Positions 46,872 to 57,300 of a stretch of 64,000 nt of DNA are shown piece by piece. Position 1 is the stretch's first letter; each line of letters starts with the position of its first letter. The notes under the pieces are model-generated. The model saw only the letters and a program-made list of their open reading frames with translations, was not told the DNA's origin and made no database searches. The position numbers and the translations under genes were made by a program. The stretch comes from Prunella strophiata (taxonomy: Eukaryota > Chordata > Aves > Passeriformes > Prunellidae), in contig JAZBQD010000030.1 in the NCBI GenBank assembly GCA_036583965.1, positions 109,938,162 through 110,002,161 of the forward strand, written 5' to 3'.

Positions 46872-47433
46872 TGAGAACCAAAGAAGGAGTCAGGACTCTT
46901 CATTTGTGGTCTCCAAGGTTGTTTATTTTCTCTTATCTATTACATTCTTTCTCTGACCAGCCCAGCTCTGTTCAGCAGGTCAGTCCCAGGCACACTGCCC
47001 ACCTCTGGGGTGGTGTTGTCTTTTTATACTAAAAACTACCTGTACATTATTTACAGTTATTTTCCAATACCTATCACCTGTGTTACACAGTCCAACTCTA
47101 GTCTAAACCAATCCAAAAGTGCCACCATCACCCAGAAGATGGAGGCTGTGAAGAAGGAGAAAGAAGGACAGAACACGCCCAAATTCCTCCATCTTGACCC
47201 CCGAACCCTCATTCTAAAAAATCCCAAAATTCTACTTTTTCACCCTGTGAGAAACTAACTCTTACTCTACTTAATTTTTGTGGCTTGCAAATCCTCATAT
47301 AAGGTTGGTAATTTTTTCCATGGCTCAGGATCAAAGGCACAGGGGTCTTGGGCTCTGTGCCAAGGTCTCTGAGCTCCCTGCCAGGGGCATGGAGCCATCC
47401 AGGGCAGCCAGAGGGATGTGCTGGGTCCTGACA
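46872..47433 (-). mobile_element. Solo LTR of an avian endogenous retrovirus (copy 1)
   Basis: On the minus strand the element begins TGTCAGGACCCAGCACATCC (from 47433) and ends TTCTCA at 46872, giving TG...CA termini over 562 bp. A TATAAAAAG box (47020-47028, minus strand) and an AATAAA signal (46922-46927, minus strand) lie about 100 bp apart in the order of a U3-R-U5 LTR. It is homologous to 53888-54312 (same strand) and to 3821-5208 (opposite strand). The flanks CCAGCC and CCAGAG could be a decayed 6-bp target-site duplication. No retroviral genes lie alongside. Confidence 0.85.
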
Positions 47434-50400
47434 CCAGAGTGCTGCCTAAAGTTACCTGCTCTGTCTTGAGCAACAGGGCCAGGGCACCAGGAGCTGCCCA
47501 GCTGTGGCAGGGTGCCTTCTGTCTGCCCCATGGCCACAGCCTGCAGAGAGGAAGGCAGGCACACAGGTGAGTGCTGTGAGCTTCTCTTTATCCAGACCCT
47601 CTCCCAAGGGCTCTCTGTGGTTCCCTTCCTTTCTCTGCCCTGCAGGGGATGTTTTGTTTTTTTTTACCTTAAAAATCTCTCTGTCCTTGAATTCAGAATA
47701 GTAGCCAAGGCCAAGGATACAACAACAGGGGCAGGGAAGAAGGTCTTCCTGATTGTTGTCTGATGATGGGAATATTTTTGCATTTCTTGCCCTTTTTACA
47801 CTTTTCCATAAAGACAAGCATCTTCCTCTGTTCTGCTCTCTTTCCTCCCATGGCCATAAGCACTAGAAGATGTGGATGAGCCTTTGTACTGGAAAAGGCT
47901 GAGAAGAGCTGTGTTGGCTCTGGTCAGCAGCACCTGAAGCTGGTCTGATTTGGAGCTGTGTGTTGGGCTTGCAGAAAGCACCTTCAGCATCATCCCTGCC
48001 AGGCTGTCAACTGCAGGGCTTCAGGAGCCTGTGCCACAGGGAGCCAGGACAACATCAACCACGAAGATGCTACTTCTGTAGCACCTATTATGTCCTGTTT
48101 AACAGAATTTCTGCCCAAAGCCAGAACTGACCTGCAGCTGAGCAGCAGGGGAGCTGTGTGCAGGCAGCTGGCTGGGTTTGGGGTGACTCAGCTTGCTGGG
48201 TATGTGTGCCCTCAGATCTGGTCATTTCCCGCCTCCTGCTTGACTTCTCTATCTTACAAAAATATTTGAAGAACTAACTGAGAGTATGTGCTCAACAGCA
48301 TGACACAGGGTAGGGGTTTCTGTGAACAACCCAGGTTTTCTCTTAAGAAAACCAATGTGGAATGTTTGGGGGAAAAAAGTTGGATTAGGTTTTACTCTTT
48401 CTCTTTTTTCTCATTTGCAGTGTAAGACTTATGATACAGAGCAAAGCCATCAGCACAAAAGGACAGAAGTGGGACTTTGCCAACAGAGAACTGAAGCAAA
48501 ATGTAACCTCAGCACTGATGGTGGTGTCATTTTCCAGATGAGAAGCACTGAAAGCCTTTCCCAAGCCATTACAAATGCTCTGCTCCTCACCTATCACTTA
48601 GGCAGAGCCAACCCTGTGTGTGAGCACTGCAAAGCAAATCTCTGCCAGTGCTCCTGCTGTGCCAAGGGTTCTGCATTTGCCTGTGCACCCTGGAGTGCAT
48701 CTCTTGGCTCTTGGGGCTGGGATGCTCTGGAGTTCACTCCCAGGCAGTTTAAAAGGAAACTTGCCTGTCCTTCCAGGAAAGTCTCAGGGAAAGCAGTGGG
48801 AGGGTTTTGAAAACTGATTTCTTTCCACACCTTCTCTGTGCAGAGCAGCAGCTCAGGGCATCACTGTTGCCCTTGACCACACCAGCTAGTGGAATTTCCC
48901 TGAGCCAGAGTCCTTCTAGGTGGAAAGGTAGTGGGGTAAGAGTGAAACTTGTGTGTCTGCAGAGAAAACAATTATTGGTGAGAAATCCACATTTTGATGG
49001 GCAAATTTTTCCCAAAACCTGGCTCCTTAGAGTTTTTCATAGTAGGTAAAAACAGTGTCCCTGTGCAATGAGTGCAAATGGGCTTCTTGCACCTCTAAGG
49101 TGCCTCTCCCTGCAGGTGAGGGAGAATTTCAAGGCTTCTGTAGTGTATCTCAGTGAGGATGTGCCACTGATCCTTGCTGCAGCAGAATTAATATTTGCTT
49201 CATCTATTTAGAGATGAATTGGAAATTCCAGCAGCTGCCATCTCAGAGGAGCACTGCAGAAGGGCATGGTTAAAATCCAGCATTATGTGCAGCTCCTGGG
49301 AAGGCATCTCTCTCCTAATGATGACATTTTTTAAAAACACTCTGAAGGTTTGATCTTGGTCCCATTGGGCATTTTGCCATAGATCTTAATGGCTCTGTGG
49401 CTGATCTCTTAATCTCCAGTGCACCTGTGCAAACTTGACAGTTTATTGCAATTTCATGCTTTTTGGAAATCGTCTCACACTAACACCATGAGAGAGAGCA
49501 ATTTTTAAGGTCATTAGCTCAGGACATAGCAAATAAGTACTGAGAGAAAACAATCTGTAAATGTCATATTTGTTTAACACACAAAGTAGCTCCTGAAGAG
49601 CAGTTATCCTTATGTCTAGAGACAGCATGAAAATTGCATCCTGTGGCTGGAAAATGTGGATCTGCTGAAAGAGAGAGGAGTATATATAACACTGGTGTTT
49701 GTCTTCACTGCTCTCTTCCCTCTCTCCTCATTGTTCCCAATGCATCTGTTCAACAATATTCTTAAATTTTTCCATGACTTGTTCTACAATATTCTTAAAT
49801 TTTTGGACTTACAGACCAGGGCTCAAGGAATAAATAAAGACCTTCAGGTTCTGCTGCTGAGATTTTATAACAGGGTTTTTTTTTTTCCTGCTCAGAGGAT
49901 AAATAGTATTTTCTTACTGCTATTCCCAATAAAAAGAATTGTGGTGAGTGGGAAGTGTTATCCCTTCCTCCACGTCAGTATAAAAGACAGGTCCACTGAT
50001 GTAACCTGATGTAAATGGCTCTCCAAAAAAAAAAAAAAAACCAAACAAAAGGCAGAAACAGGTGAAACTTTTATCAACTGAATCAAGCCTGTGCCATCAA
50101 TAACTCTACTTTCTCTATTGTGTTATGATTCCATGGATAAGAGGCTTTGTTCTCTCTGTCACCATCTGCCCTTCCTCTCTCCCATTCTCAGCACAGGAAT
50201 CCACTTCCCAGCAGTACTGGAGCATCACAGATTTACTGATTTAAAAGAAACCCTGACTTTTTTTCTGGGTAATTTTTGGAGTATCTGTGGGAAGTCACTT
50301 ACAGTGACTTTCCCATTGGTGAGACTGGAAGAGGGCAACCAAACCCTCAGCTCCTGAGATGAATATTTAGTAAATATTCACCCTGCCCTGCTTTAGCCAT

Positions 50401-52375
50401 CTGACTTGGTACATTTTTCAGCTCTACAAAAACTGTAGAGCCCCAAGTGAGTCATTTGAAGCACCCAAGTGTTTCTTGGTTGATACACTTGGGCCTCCTA
50501 GGGATTAAATACAGTGGTGTCCAAGATAAATGGGGTGAAATATGCAGTGCTTTATGTGCTACAGGAACGCCAGGTTATCAGCAAGCCCAGATAAGCTTCA
50601 GTAATGGATAATTATTACAAGGCATTGTGTCACACTTGGGTTAAGCATGACAAGAATTTCCCCACTGTAAGAAGATGTCAATGTTTGCTGAAAGTATGTG
50701 CATTTTTCTTGCCTGCTTAAAATATTTGTTTGCTCATTCTGGAGTAAGTTAACACTGTAAATTTACATTTTACAATGTAAACATTAGTCCACTCGCTGGT
50801 TTTTCTTTTTTTGGCCAAGTTTCTTTAAATATTAGCAACATGTTTAATGGTTGCTTTATTCATTTCGGTTTCATACATTCCTCTAATTAATCTTATAGCT
50901 CAGCAGGGTGGCTGAGGCTGAAGCAGGGCTTCACTCCCGTTATGATGACGTCTGTTTGCTTTTATCAAGCCCAGTGACTCAGTTTCAATTGATTTGTACA
51001 TCCAGAGTTTCAGCCACTCAAGGGTGTAGATGCGATTTCAAATCAAGAGACACAAACTGAAGTGAATATAGAAATTCTGTTGGTTTCCTCATGGCAGGGG
51101 ATTCAGCCTCTTTGAAAATTCAGCTTCTGCAGAAGACTTGAAGTTTTGTGTCCAGTAGGAAATGTGAAAGTGCCAGGATTGGCTGTTCAAGTGGCAAGTG
51201 CAAGAAGTCAAAACCTTCTGATGCTGAAAGATCCTGACCCTCTGCCATAACTCACCTCAGCAGGAGCCCAGACATTCCCACCCAAAATGTGAGACAGCAG
51301 CAAGAGCAGTTCTTGCACAGGCAGGTTGTTTCCACGTGCTGGGGCTGTGCAGGCACAGCTGTGCCAGGTGGAATCACAGCCCACAAACCAGATTCCTGTC
51401 TCCAGCAGGGAGCACCACCAGGGAGAATGCTGAAAGTCTGGGAAATGGGGACTTTTCTTAGGAAGAGGAGGGGGATAGGACACTTGTTCCTGAGCCCTGT
51501 TTGCTCTGGAGCATGAGCTGGCCCCTTGGCTTTCAACAATCATTCCTTGGCTACTGCCCCAAGCTCTGCCAAAAGTGTCTCTCCTGCCCCAAAACAACCC
51601 CCACCATCATGTCCAGTGTGAGTGATGCCTTTTCAGGCTACCTAAAAACAGAGCCCAGAAAATTATGGAATAAAAGAGTATGGAATATTAAAATTATGGA
51701 CTAAAAAGCAGTTATATTTATTGAAGGGCCTTCAGGTACATTTTGGGCAGACAAAGCTTCCCCAGGGGCTACACCCAAAATGGACAATGGGTCGTGGCTT
51801 TTCACACTTTTGTAAGTTTGAAACAAGTCCATTTGCACATTGGGGGTTAATATTCCAATCACAGCTTCAGGTAATGAAGTCATTGGACCCAAATTTGCTC
51901 CTCCCCAACTCAGTTTTGTTTACATTTCTCAGGGCCTGAGACAGTGAGGTGTCCTTGATTCCCAGGCCTGGAGAGGAATTGTCTTGTCTGACCAAACTGA
52001 GGAGAGCAGCAGCTCACACTCTATATGGAGTTTAGAGTTATACACTGCAGAATTGCAGGATTACAAAAATAAGAAAATATAAAATAATAAAAATATAAAA
52101 GCCTAAGGCATCTCAAGGGGCCATCCTGCCCCTGCTCTGTGCCACACAGCCCCCAGCAGGGCCTTGTGGAGTCCCTGTCCCCTGCCTGTCCCTGTCCCCA
52201 GCTCTCCCATCCCAGGGCTCAGCCATGGAGCAGCTCTCTCCCTCAGGGGCTGTTGTAGATGCTGAGGAAGTTTGTGTGGATCCAGGAGCAGCTTAAACAA
52301 CTTTGTGTAGGGAAATCCACTGAGCATCACCAGAAGGGTTGTGGGCATTGCAGCTGGCTCAGGAAAGCTGGGACA
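47434..52375. other. Intergenic stretch between LTR copies
   Basis: No retroviral gag, pol or env frame and no host gene was recognised. A duplicated segment CAATATTCTTAAATTTTT occurs at about 49753 and 49788, and a pure A-run at about 50024-50040. The part 50540-51060 looks unlike the surroundings and is listed separately as a candidate regulatory element. Confidence 0.55.
50540..51060. promoter_or_regulatory. Candidate non-coding regulatory element
   Basis: A transposon-free, AT-moderate block with a CRE-like TGACGTC (50946-50952) and an AP-1-type TGACTCA (50975-50981) 29 bp apart, next to homeodomain-like AATTAATC and a TTTATCAAG GATA-type site. Texture and motif density resemble conserved enhancers, but conservation cannot be measured here. 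Confidence 0.3.
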
Positions 52376-52914
52376 TGTGGTAATGTGTTTCTAGATTTTG
52401 TAATAGTTCTGGTTTTGTATCCCATTATTTCCCCAAATGGTTTATCCCAGATTGTATCCCCCCCCTCTAAACCATTCCCAGCTCCCTGCCCTGGCTCTCT
52501 GTCAATCACTCAGCATCCCATCCCCAGTTCTGGAAAGTTCTGTCCAAGTCATCGTGTGATCAGTCAGAGGCCAAGGTTCAACCCCTCAGGTGTTACCCTA
52601 TCTGCCATCCCAAATGTCCATATTTCAGTGCACATCCCTTGGGATCCTTTATTGCTCAGTGAATGTTATCTACTTTTGGTGTCCCCCTCCCTTTCAAGGT
52701 AACCTTGGCACCTCTCCCGGGGCTCTGAGCATGAGGCCCCTGAGGTGCAGGAGCTCCCTGAGCTCCTGAATAAAACCTTGGATTAACCCTTGCTGAGAGT
52801 CAGCCCCTTTCCTTCACTGCTGTCCCCTGAGTCTCCTCTGCTGCTGGGCAAACAGCCTGGCTGCCACCCGTGCCCCGGGCACTGCTGAGTGCCCACTGCT
52901 GCTGCTGTGCCAGG
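52376..52914 (+). mobile_element. Candidate LTR of a second retrovirus family
   Basis: From TGTGGTAATGTGTTTC at 52376 the sequence has the texture of an avian LTR: C-rich U3-like DNA, then an AATAAA signal at 52769-52774 followed by a C/T-rich U5-like part with CTTTCCTTCACTGCTGTCCC. No CA terminus is visible because the 3' side passes directly into the 32/33-bp tandem array. No second copy exists in the window, so this call rests on architecture only. Confidence 0.4.
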
Positions 52915-53887
52915 GCTGAGTGCCCCACTGCTGTCTGCTGTGCCAGGGCTGAGTGCCCCACTGCTGTCTGCTGTGCCAGGGCTGAGTGCCCCACTGCTGC
53001 TGCTGTGCCAGGGCTGAGTGCCCCACTGCTGCTGCTGTGCCAGGGCTGAGTGCCCCACTGCTGCTGCTGTGCCAGGGCTGAGTGCCCCACTGCTGCTGCT
53101 GTGCCAGGGCTGAGTGCCCCACTGCTGCTGCTGTGCCAGGGCTGAGTGCCCCACTGCTGCTGCTGTGCCAGGGCTGAGTGCCCCACTGCTGTCTGCTGTG
53201 CCAGGGCTGAGTGCCCCACTGCTGCTGCTGTGCCAGGGCTGAGTGCCCCACTGCTGCTGCTGTGCCAGGGCTGAGTGCCCCACTGCTGCTGCTGTGCCAG
53301 GGCTGAGTGCCCCACTGCTGTCTGCTGTGCCAGGGCTGAGTGCCCCACTGCTGCTGCTGTGCCAGGGCTGAGTGCCCCACTGCTGCTGCTGTGCCAGGGC
53401 TGAGTGCCCCACTGCTGCTGCTGTGCCAGGGCTGAGTGCCCCACTGCTGCTGCTGTGCCAGGGCTGAGTGCCCCACTGCTGTCTGCTGTGCCAGGGCTGA
53501 GTGCCCCACTGCTGCTGCTGTGCCAGGGCTGAGTGCCCCACTGCTGCTGCTGTGCCAGGGCTGAGTGCCCCACTGCTGCTGCTGTGCCAGGGCTGAGTGC
53601 CCCACTGCTGTCTGCTGTGCCAGGGCTGAGTGCCCCACTGCTGTCTGCTGTGCCAGGGCTGAGTGCCCCACTGCTGTCTGCTGTGCCAGGGCTGAGTGCC
53701 CCACTGCTGCTGCTGTGCCAGGGCTGAGTGCCCCACTGCTGTCTGCTGTGCCAGGGCTGAGTGCCCCACTGCTGTCTGCTGTGCCAGGGCTGAGTGCCCC
53801 ACTGCTGTCTGCTGTGCCAGGGCTGAGTGCCCCACTGCTGTCTGCTGTGCCAGGGCTGAGTGCCCCACTGCTGTCTGCTGTGCCAGG
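52880..53887. repeat. 32/33-bp tandem array, 30 full units
   Basis: Thirty full units run from 52915 to 53887, after a partial unit. The unit is GCTGAGTGCCCCACTGCTG + CTGCTGTGCCAGG (type B, 32 bp) or the same with CTGTCTGCTG in the middle (type A, 33 bp). The order read off is AA BBBBBB A BBB A BBBB A BBB AAA B AAAAA: 13 A and 17 B. Apart from this A/B difference the units are practically identical. The array abuts the LTR at 53888 on its right and a candidate LTR U5 on its left. The long minus-strand open frames across it (up to 361 codons of GALSPGTA/QQWGTQPWH-type repeats) are artefacts. Confidence 0.95.
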
Positions 53888-54312
53888 GTGGGTGTTTGTC
53901 CTTTTTATACTAAAAACTACCTGTACATTATTTACAGTTATTTTCCAATACCTATCACCTGTGTTACACAGTCCAACTCTACTCTAAACCAATCCAAAAG
54001 TGCCACCATCACCCAGAAGATGGAGGCTGTGAAGAAGGAGAAAGAAGGACAGAACACGCCCAAATTCCTCCATCTTGGCCCCCAAACCCTTTTTCTAAAA
54101 AACCCTAAAATTCTACTTTTTCACCCTGTGAGAAACTTATTATTACTCTACTTAATTTTGTGGCTTGTAATTCTTCATATAAAGTTGGTAATTTTTTCCA
54201 TGGCTCAAAATCAAAGGCACAGGGGTCTTGGGCTCTGTGTCAAGGTCTCTGAGCCCCCTGCCAGGGGCTGGAGCCATCCAGGGCAGCCAGAGGGATGTCC
54301 TGGGTTCTGACA
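53888..54312 (-). mobile_element. Truncated LTR of an avian endogenous retrovirus (copy 2)
   Basis: It is homologous to 47010-47433 with scattered substitutions and small indels, in the same orientation, and starts (minus strand) TGTCAGAACCCAGGACATCC from 54312. The TATAAAAAG box is at 53901-53909 (minus strand). The R/U5 end, including the poly(A) signal present in copy 1, is missing: the sequence stops where the 32/33-bp array begins. Confidence 0.85.
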
Positions 54313-57300
54313 GCCAGGGTCCCTGAGTGGCTCTCAGAGGGACAGAGGACTCCCAACAGGGACACAGGTGTGCTTTTAGGCCAAAAGGGCATTCAGGAGA
54401 GGCTGCCCCTGTTCAGTGGTGGGCCAGGGGAGCTCAGCCAGGCTGTGCTTTTGCATTATGCCATCTTTGGCAGCACAGCCAGGGCTGGGCACCCTCAGCT
54501 TCTCACCTCTGCCTCACACTGGGGCTCAGCTGCCTCCTGTGCTGCTCACCTGCCTTTGTCCAGCACTGCCAAGACACCTGAGCTGGGTCAAACCCCAGGG
54601 ATTCCTTGCTGTGGGTATTCTGCACAACTTCCCTCCCTGCTTTTCTGCTGGATCCATCCCCTGAGCCCCAGAGCCAGCAGAGCCTGGTGGTGTGAGGGGG
54701 TGGCACAGGGGACAAGGAGGGAGGGCCAAGGGAGTGTCCATTGTCTGAGCCAGCACTGCTGCTGATGGCCTTGTGTTGTGGAACCACAGCCTGTAATTCC
54801 TGGTGCCCTTGTGCCCACAGGAACCTTTGCAGATGAAACCTCTGCTGATGGTAACAGCTGTCTGGTAAAGCTGGGAGAAGAGTTCTAATTTGCAGCAGCA
54901 AGCAGTGATTTCAGAGAACATCCCATCCTCTCCAAATACTCCACATCAATACTAGCCAGCCTGAGCACAGGTTGCTGTCCTGTGGCAATGAGCTCTGCAG
55001 GCTGCCAGAGCTGTGCTGCATCATTTGTAGTCCTACAGGTACAGATCTGAAAAAATATTTCTCATTCTCTCTCTGTCATTATTCTCATGAATAAAGCTAA
55101 AAAACTGCCATTTATCCAGGTTTGAATCCAAGGTTTTTAAAATGCCTGCAGCTTTTTTAAAATTTAATTTCTCTGTTAAGAAAAAAAAGAAAGTAGAAAA
55201 TATATTCCTACATATGTACAGGCTTGTGAAAGTATGTTTATATATAACTGCTGAGAAGAATAAGTCCTGCTATCCAATTTTAAGCAAGAAATGGTTCTGT
55301 GAAAAGCAAAGAACAACACATCAGTGAAAGAAATGCTGGTATAAAACAATTGCACAGATTCCTCTGTGAGCTTCTGATTGCTGTGCAGCTTTCTGGGAAT
55401 TCAATATAGCCAGAAACTCAGCTTATGGATGGCAGTTTATGGCTCAGAACACTCACTGAATGTGTAGCTGGATTGGTAAATTAGTTCCCATAAAGTGCAG
55501 AGATTTTTCAAGTGCTGAGTGCAGCCCCTGCTGCTCACAGATCTTCCTGTGTGTCCTGTGGAGAGCACAGCAATCAGCACGTGGGAGCAATCCTGCATGG
55601 GCTGTGGATTTTGTGTGCTGTACAGAGTGTCCATCTCCCCTTCTGCAGCCTGACACCCCCTGATCCATTGACCCTTCAGGGGCAAAATTTCCCTCTGGGA
55701 GTGGAGCAGCTTTCAGTGCCTCCAAAATCACTTGGAAAGCTGAGAAGCAGCTTGCTGAGGACAGCAGGAATGTAGATCTGAGGTGTTTGTGGCACCTGAA
55801 AACCCCAAACCAAGCAGCCACGTGCTGTAACAGTGGAGGGCCCAGTGTAGGGGGACAGGGTGGGACTGACATCCTGGCAGAACATTCCTCACTGAATTAT
55901 AGGCCTGAGGCAGAGACCTCATTTTCTCCAGATGACTCTCAGGAAATACCCTCCCCATCAGCTATTATTGCTTAAATAATAGGGAGGGAAGTGCAACTGG
56001 CTTGAGCTATATCTGAGGTACTCCACAGGGCACATCCCAAATCTGCTACAGGGCAAGGCAGCTGAGACAACTGATTGTAAAGTCACTCTGTGGGTGTATA
56101 CACTTCTCTTTTTACCTCAGAGTTATGAGGTCATGTGGAAAAATACAGATAGTTGTTTAGAAATAGGTAATGCACCGAAAAGAAATGTTACAAAATCTGT
56201 TCCTGGTCAACATTTGTGCATTGAGCTGACTTCAGTGATGGGGCCTCCAGGTAGGAAAACCCACGTACAAATGTTTGCAGGATTAGAATCTTAAATGTTA
56301 AGTTTCCAGAAAGTCCAGTCCAGGAAGGGAAAAGCCTGTCGAGGGAGAGGTCTGCTGGGATTTGATTTATGAACAGGACATCCTGCTTAGCTCTGAGATC
56401 TTGCAGATACCATTCTAGTGAGGCTGCTGGGTTATTGTGATGGCAAAGAAAAGGAGCTCACCCTCTCCCTTGTCTGCCAAAGGCACTCAAACCTGTCTGG
56501 GCATCATATCAGTGCTAAACATTTGGCATTTTTTATCATGTTTCATCACCACTGTTTACTGAGCGATGGTAAAAACGCAGGGCATGTGTGCAGCTCCCTG
56601 CTGGGAGGCTGCCATGGCTGCCACTCATTAGTGACATGCTGTCATCTGTGCAGTTAAGATCAGGGTTGATCCCATGGCCCAGCCACAGAAGGTGACTGGC
56701 CAGCAAGTTGGGGCAGAAGGCAGGGTGGGATAGAGCTCTTGTGAGAGAGTGAGGAGAGGTGGGGCTCTTAGGGGGATATTTCCCAGTTCTTCTGGATCAC
56801 TGCAGCTGCTGTGACACGGGTCTAGCTCAGCCTGTGCACTCAGATCTCCTCTGTGTGGGAACCAGGGTGCAATGGGGATGTGAGACAGGATGTTCCACTC
56901 CCACATCATTCTCTAGTAGGAGATAAGAGACCTCCAAGACATGCTGTGGGGCAGTGATGTTGACACATCTTTAGAAAGCTGCTTTGTTCTCTGGGATGCT
57001 CCAGCCACGGCAGGGCTGGCTGCCAGGGGCTGCCTGAAACTGTCCCCTGGCTTTGGCTGGAGCTGCAGCCCTTCAGCACCTCAAGCTACTTCTCTGCTGC
57101 TTGAATTAAATGATGCCAGGGCACATTCCCAGACATTAAGGCTGAGTCATCTATACTGTCCCAAGCACTTCTGTGGTCCTTCAGATGTTTCCCAGGCAGG
57201 GCTTGGAAGCCAGCAGAGCCTGGAGACCATTCTTGGTAGACATTTGAGATGAAACTGCCTTCTTTTGGATGATAAGGAAGTTCAGGAGACTGGAAGCATC

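Noticed and set aside
52783..53868. Minus-strand open frames of up to 361 codons with ALAQQ/QQWGTQPWHS repeats, and matching plus-strand Cys/Ala-rich frames
   Set aside because: These translate the 32/33-bp tandem array in several phases and both strands at once; there is no gene structure around them.
46872..54312. A full-length provirus bounded by the two LTR copies
   Set aside because: No gag, pol or env frames lie between them, the right copy is truncated on the side where the primer-binding site should be, and the copies are clearly diverged.
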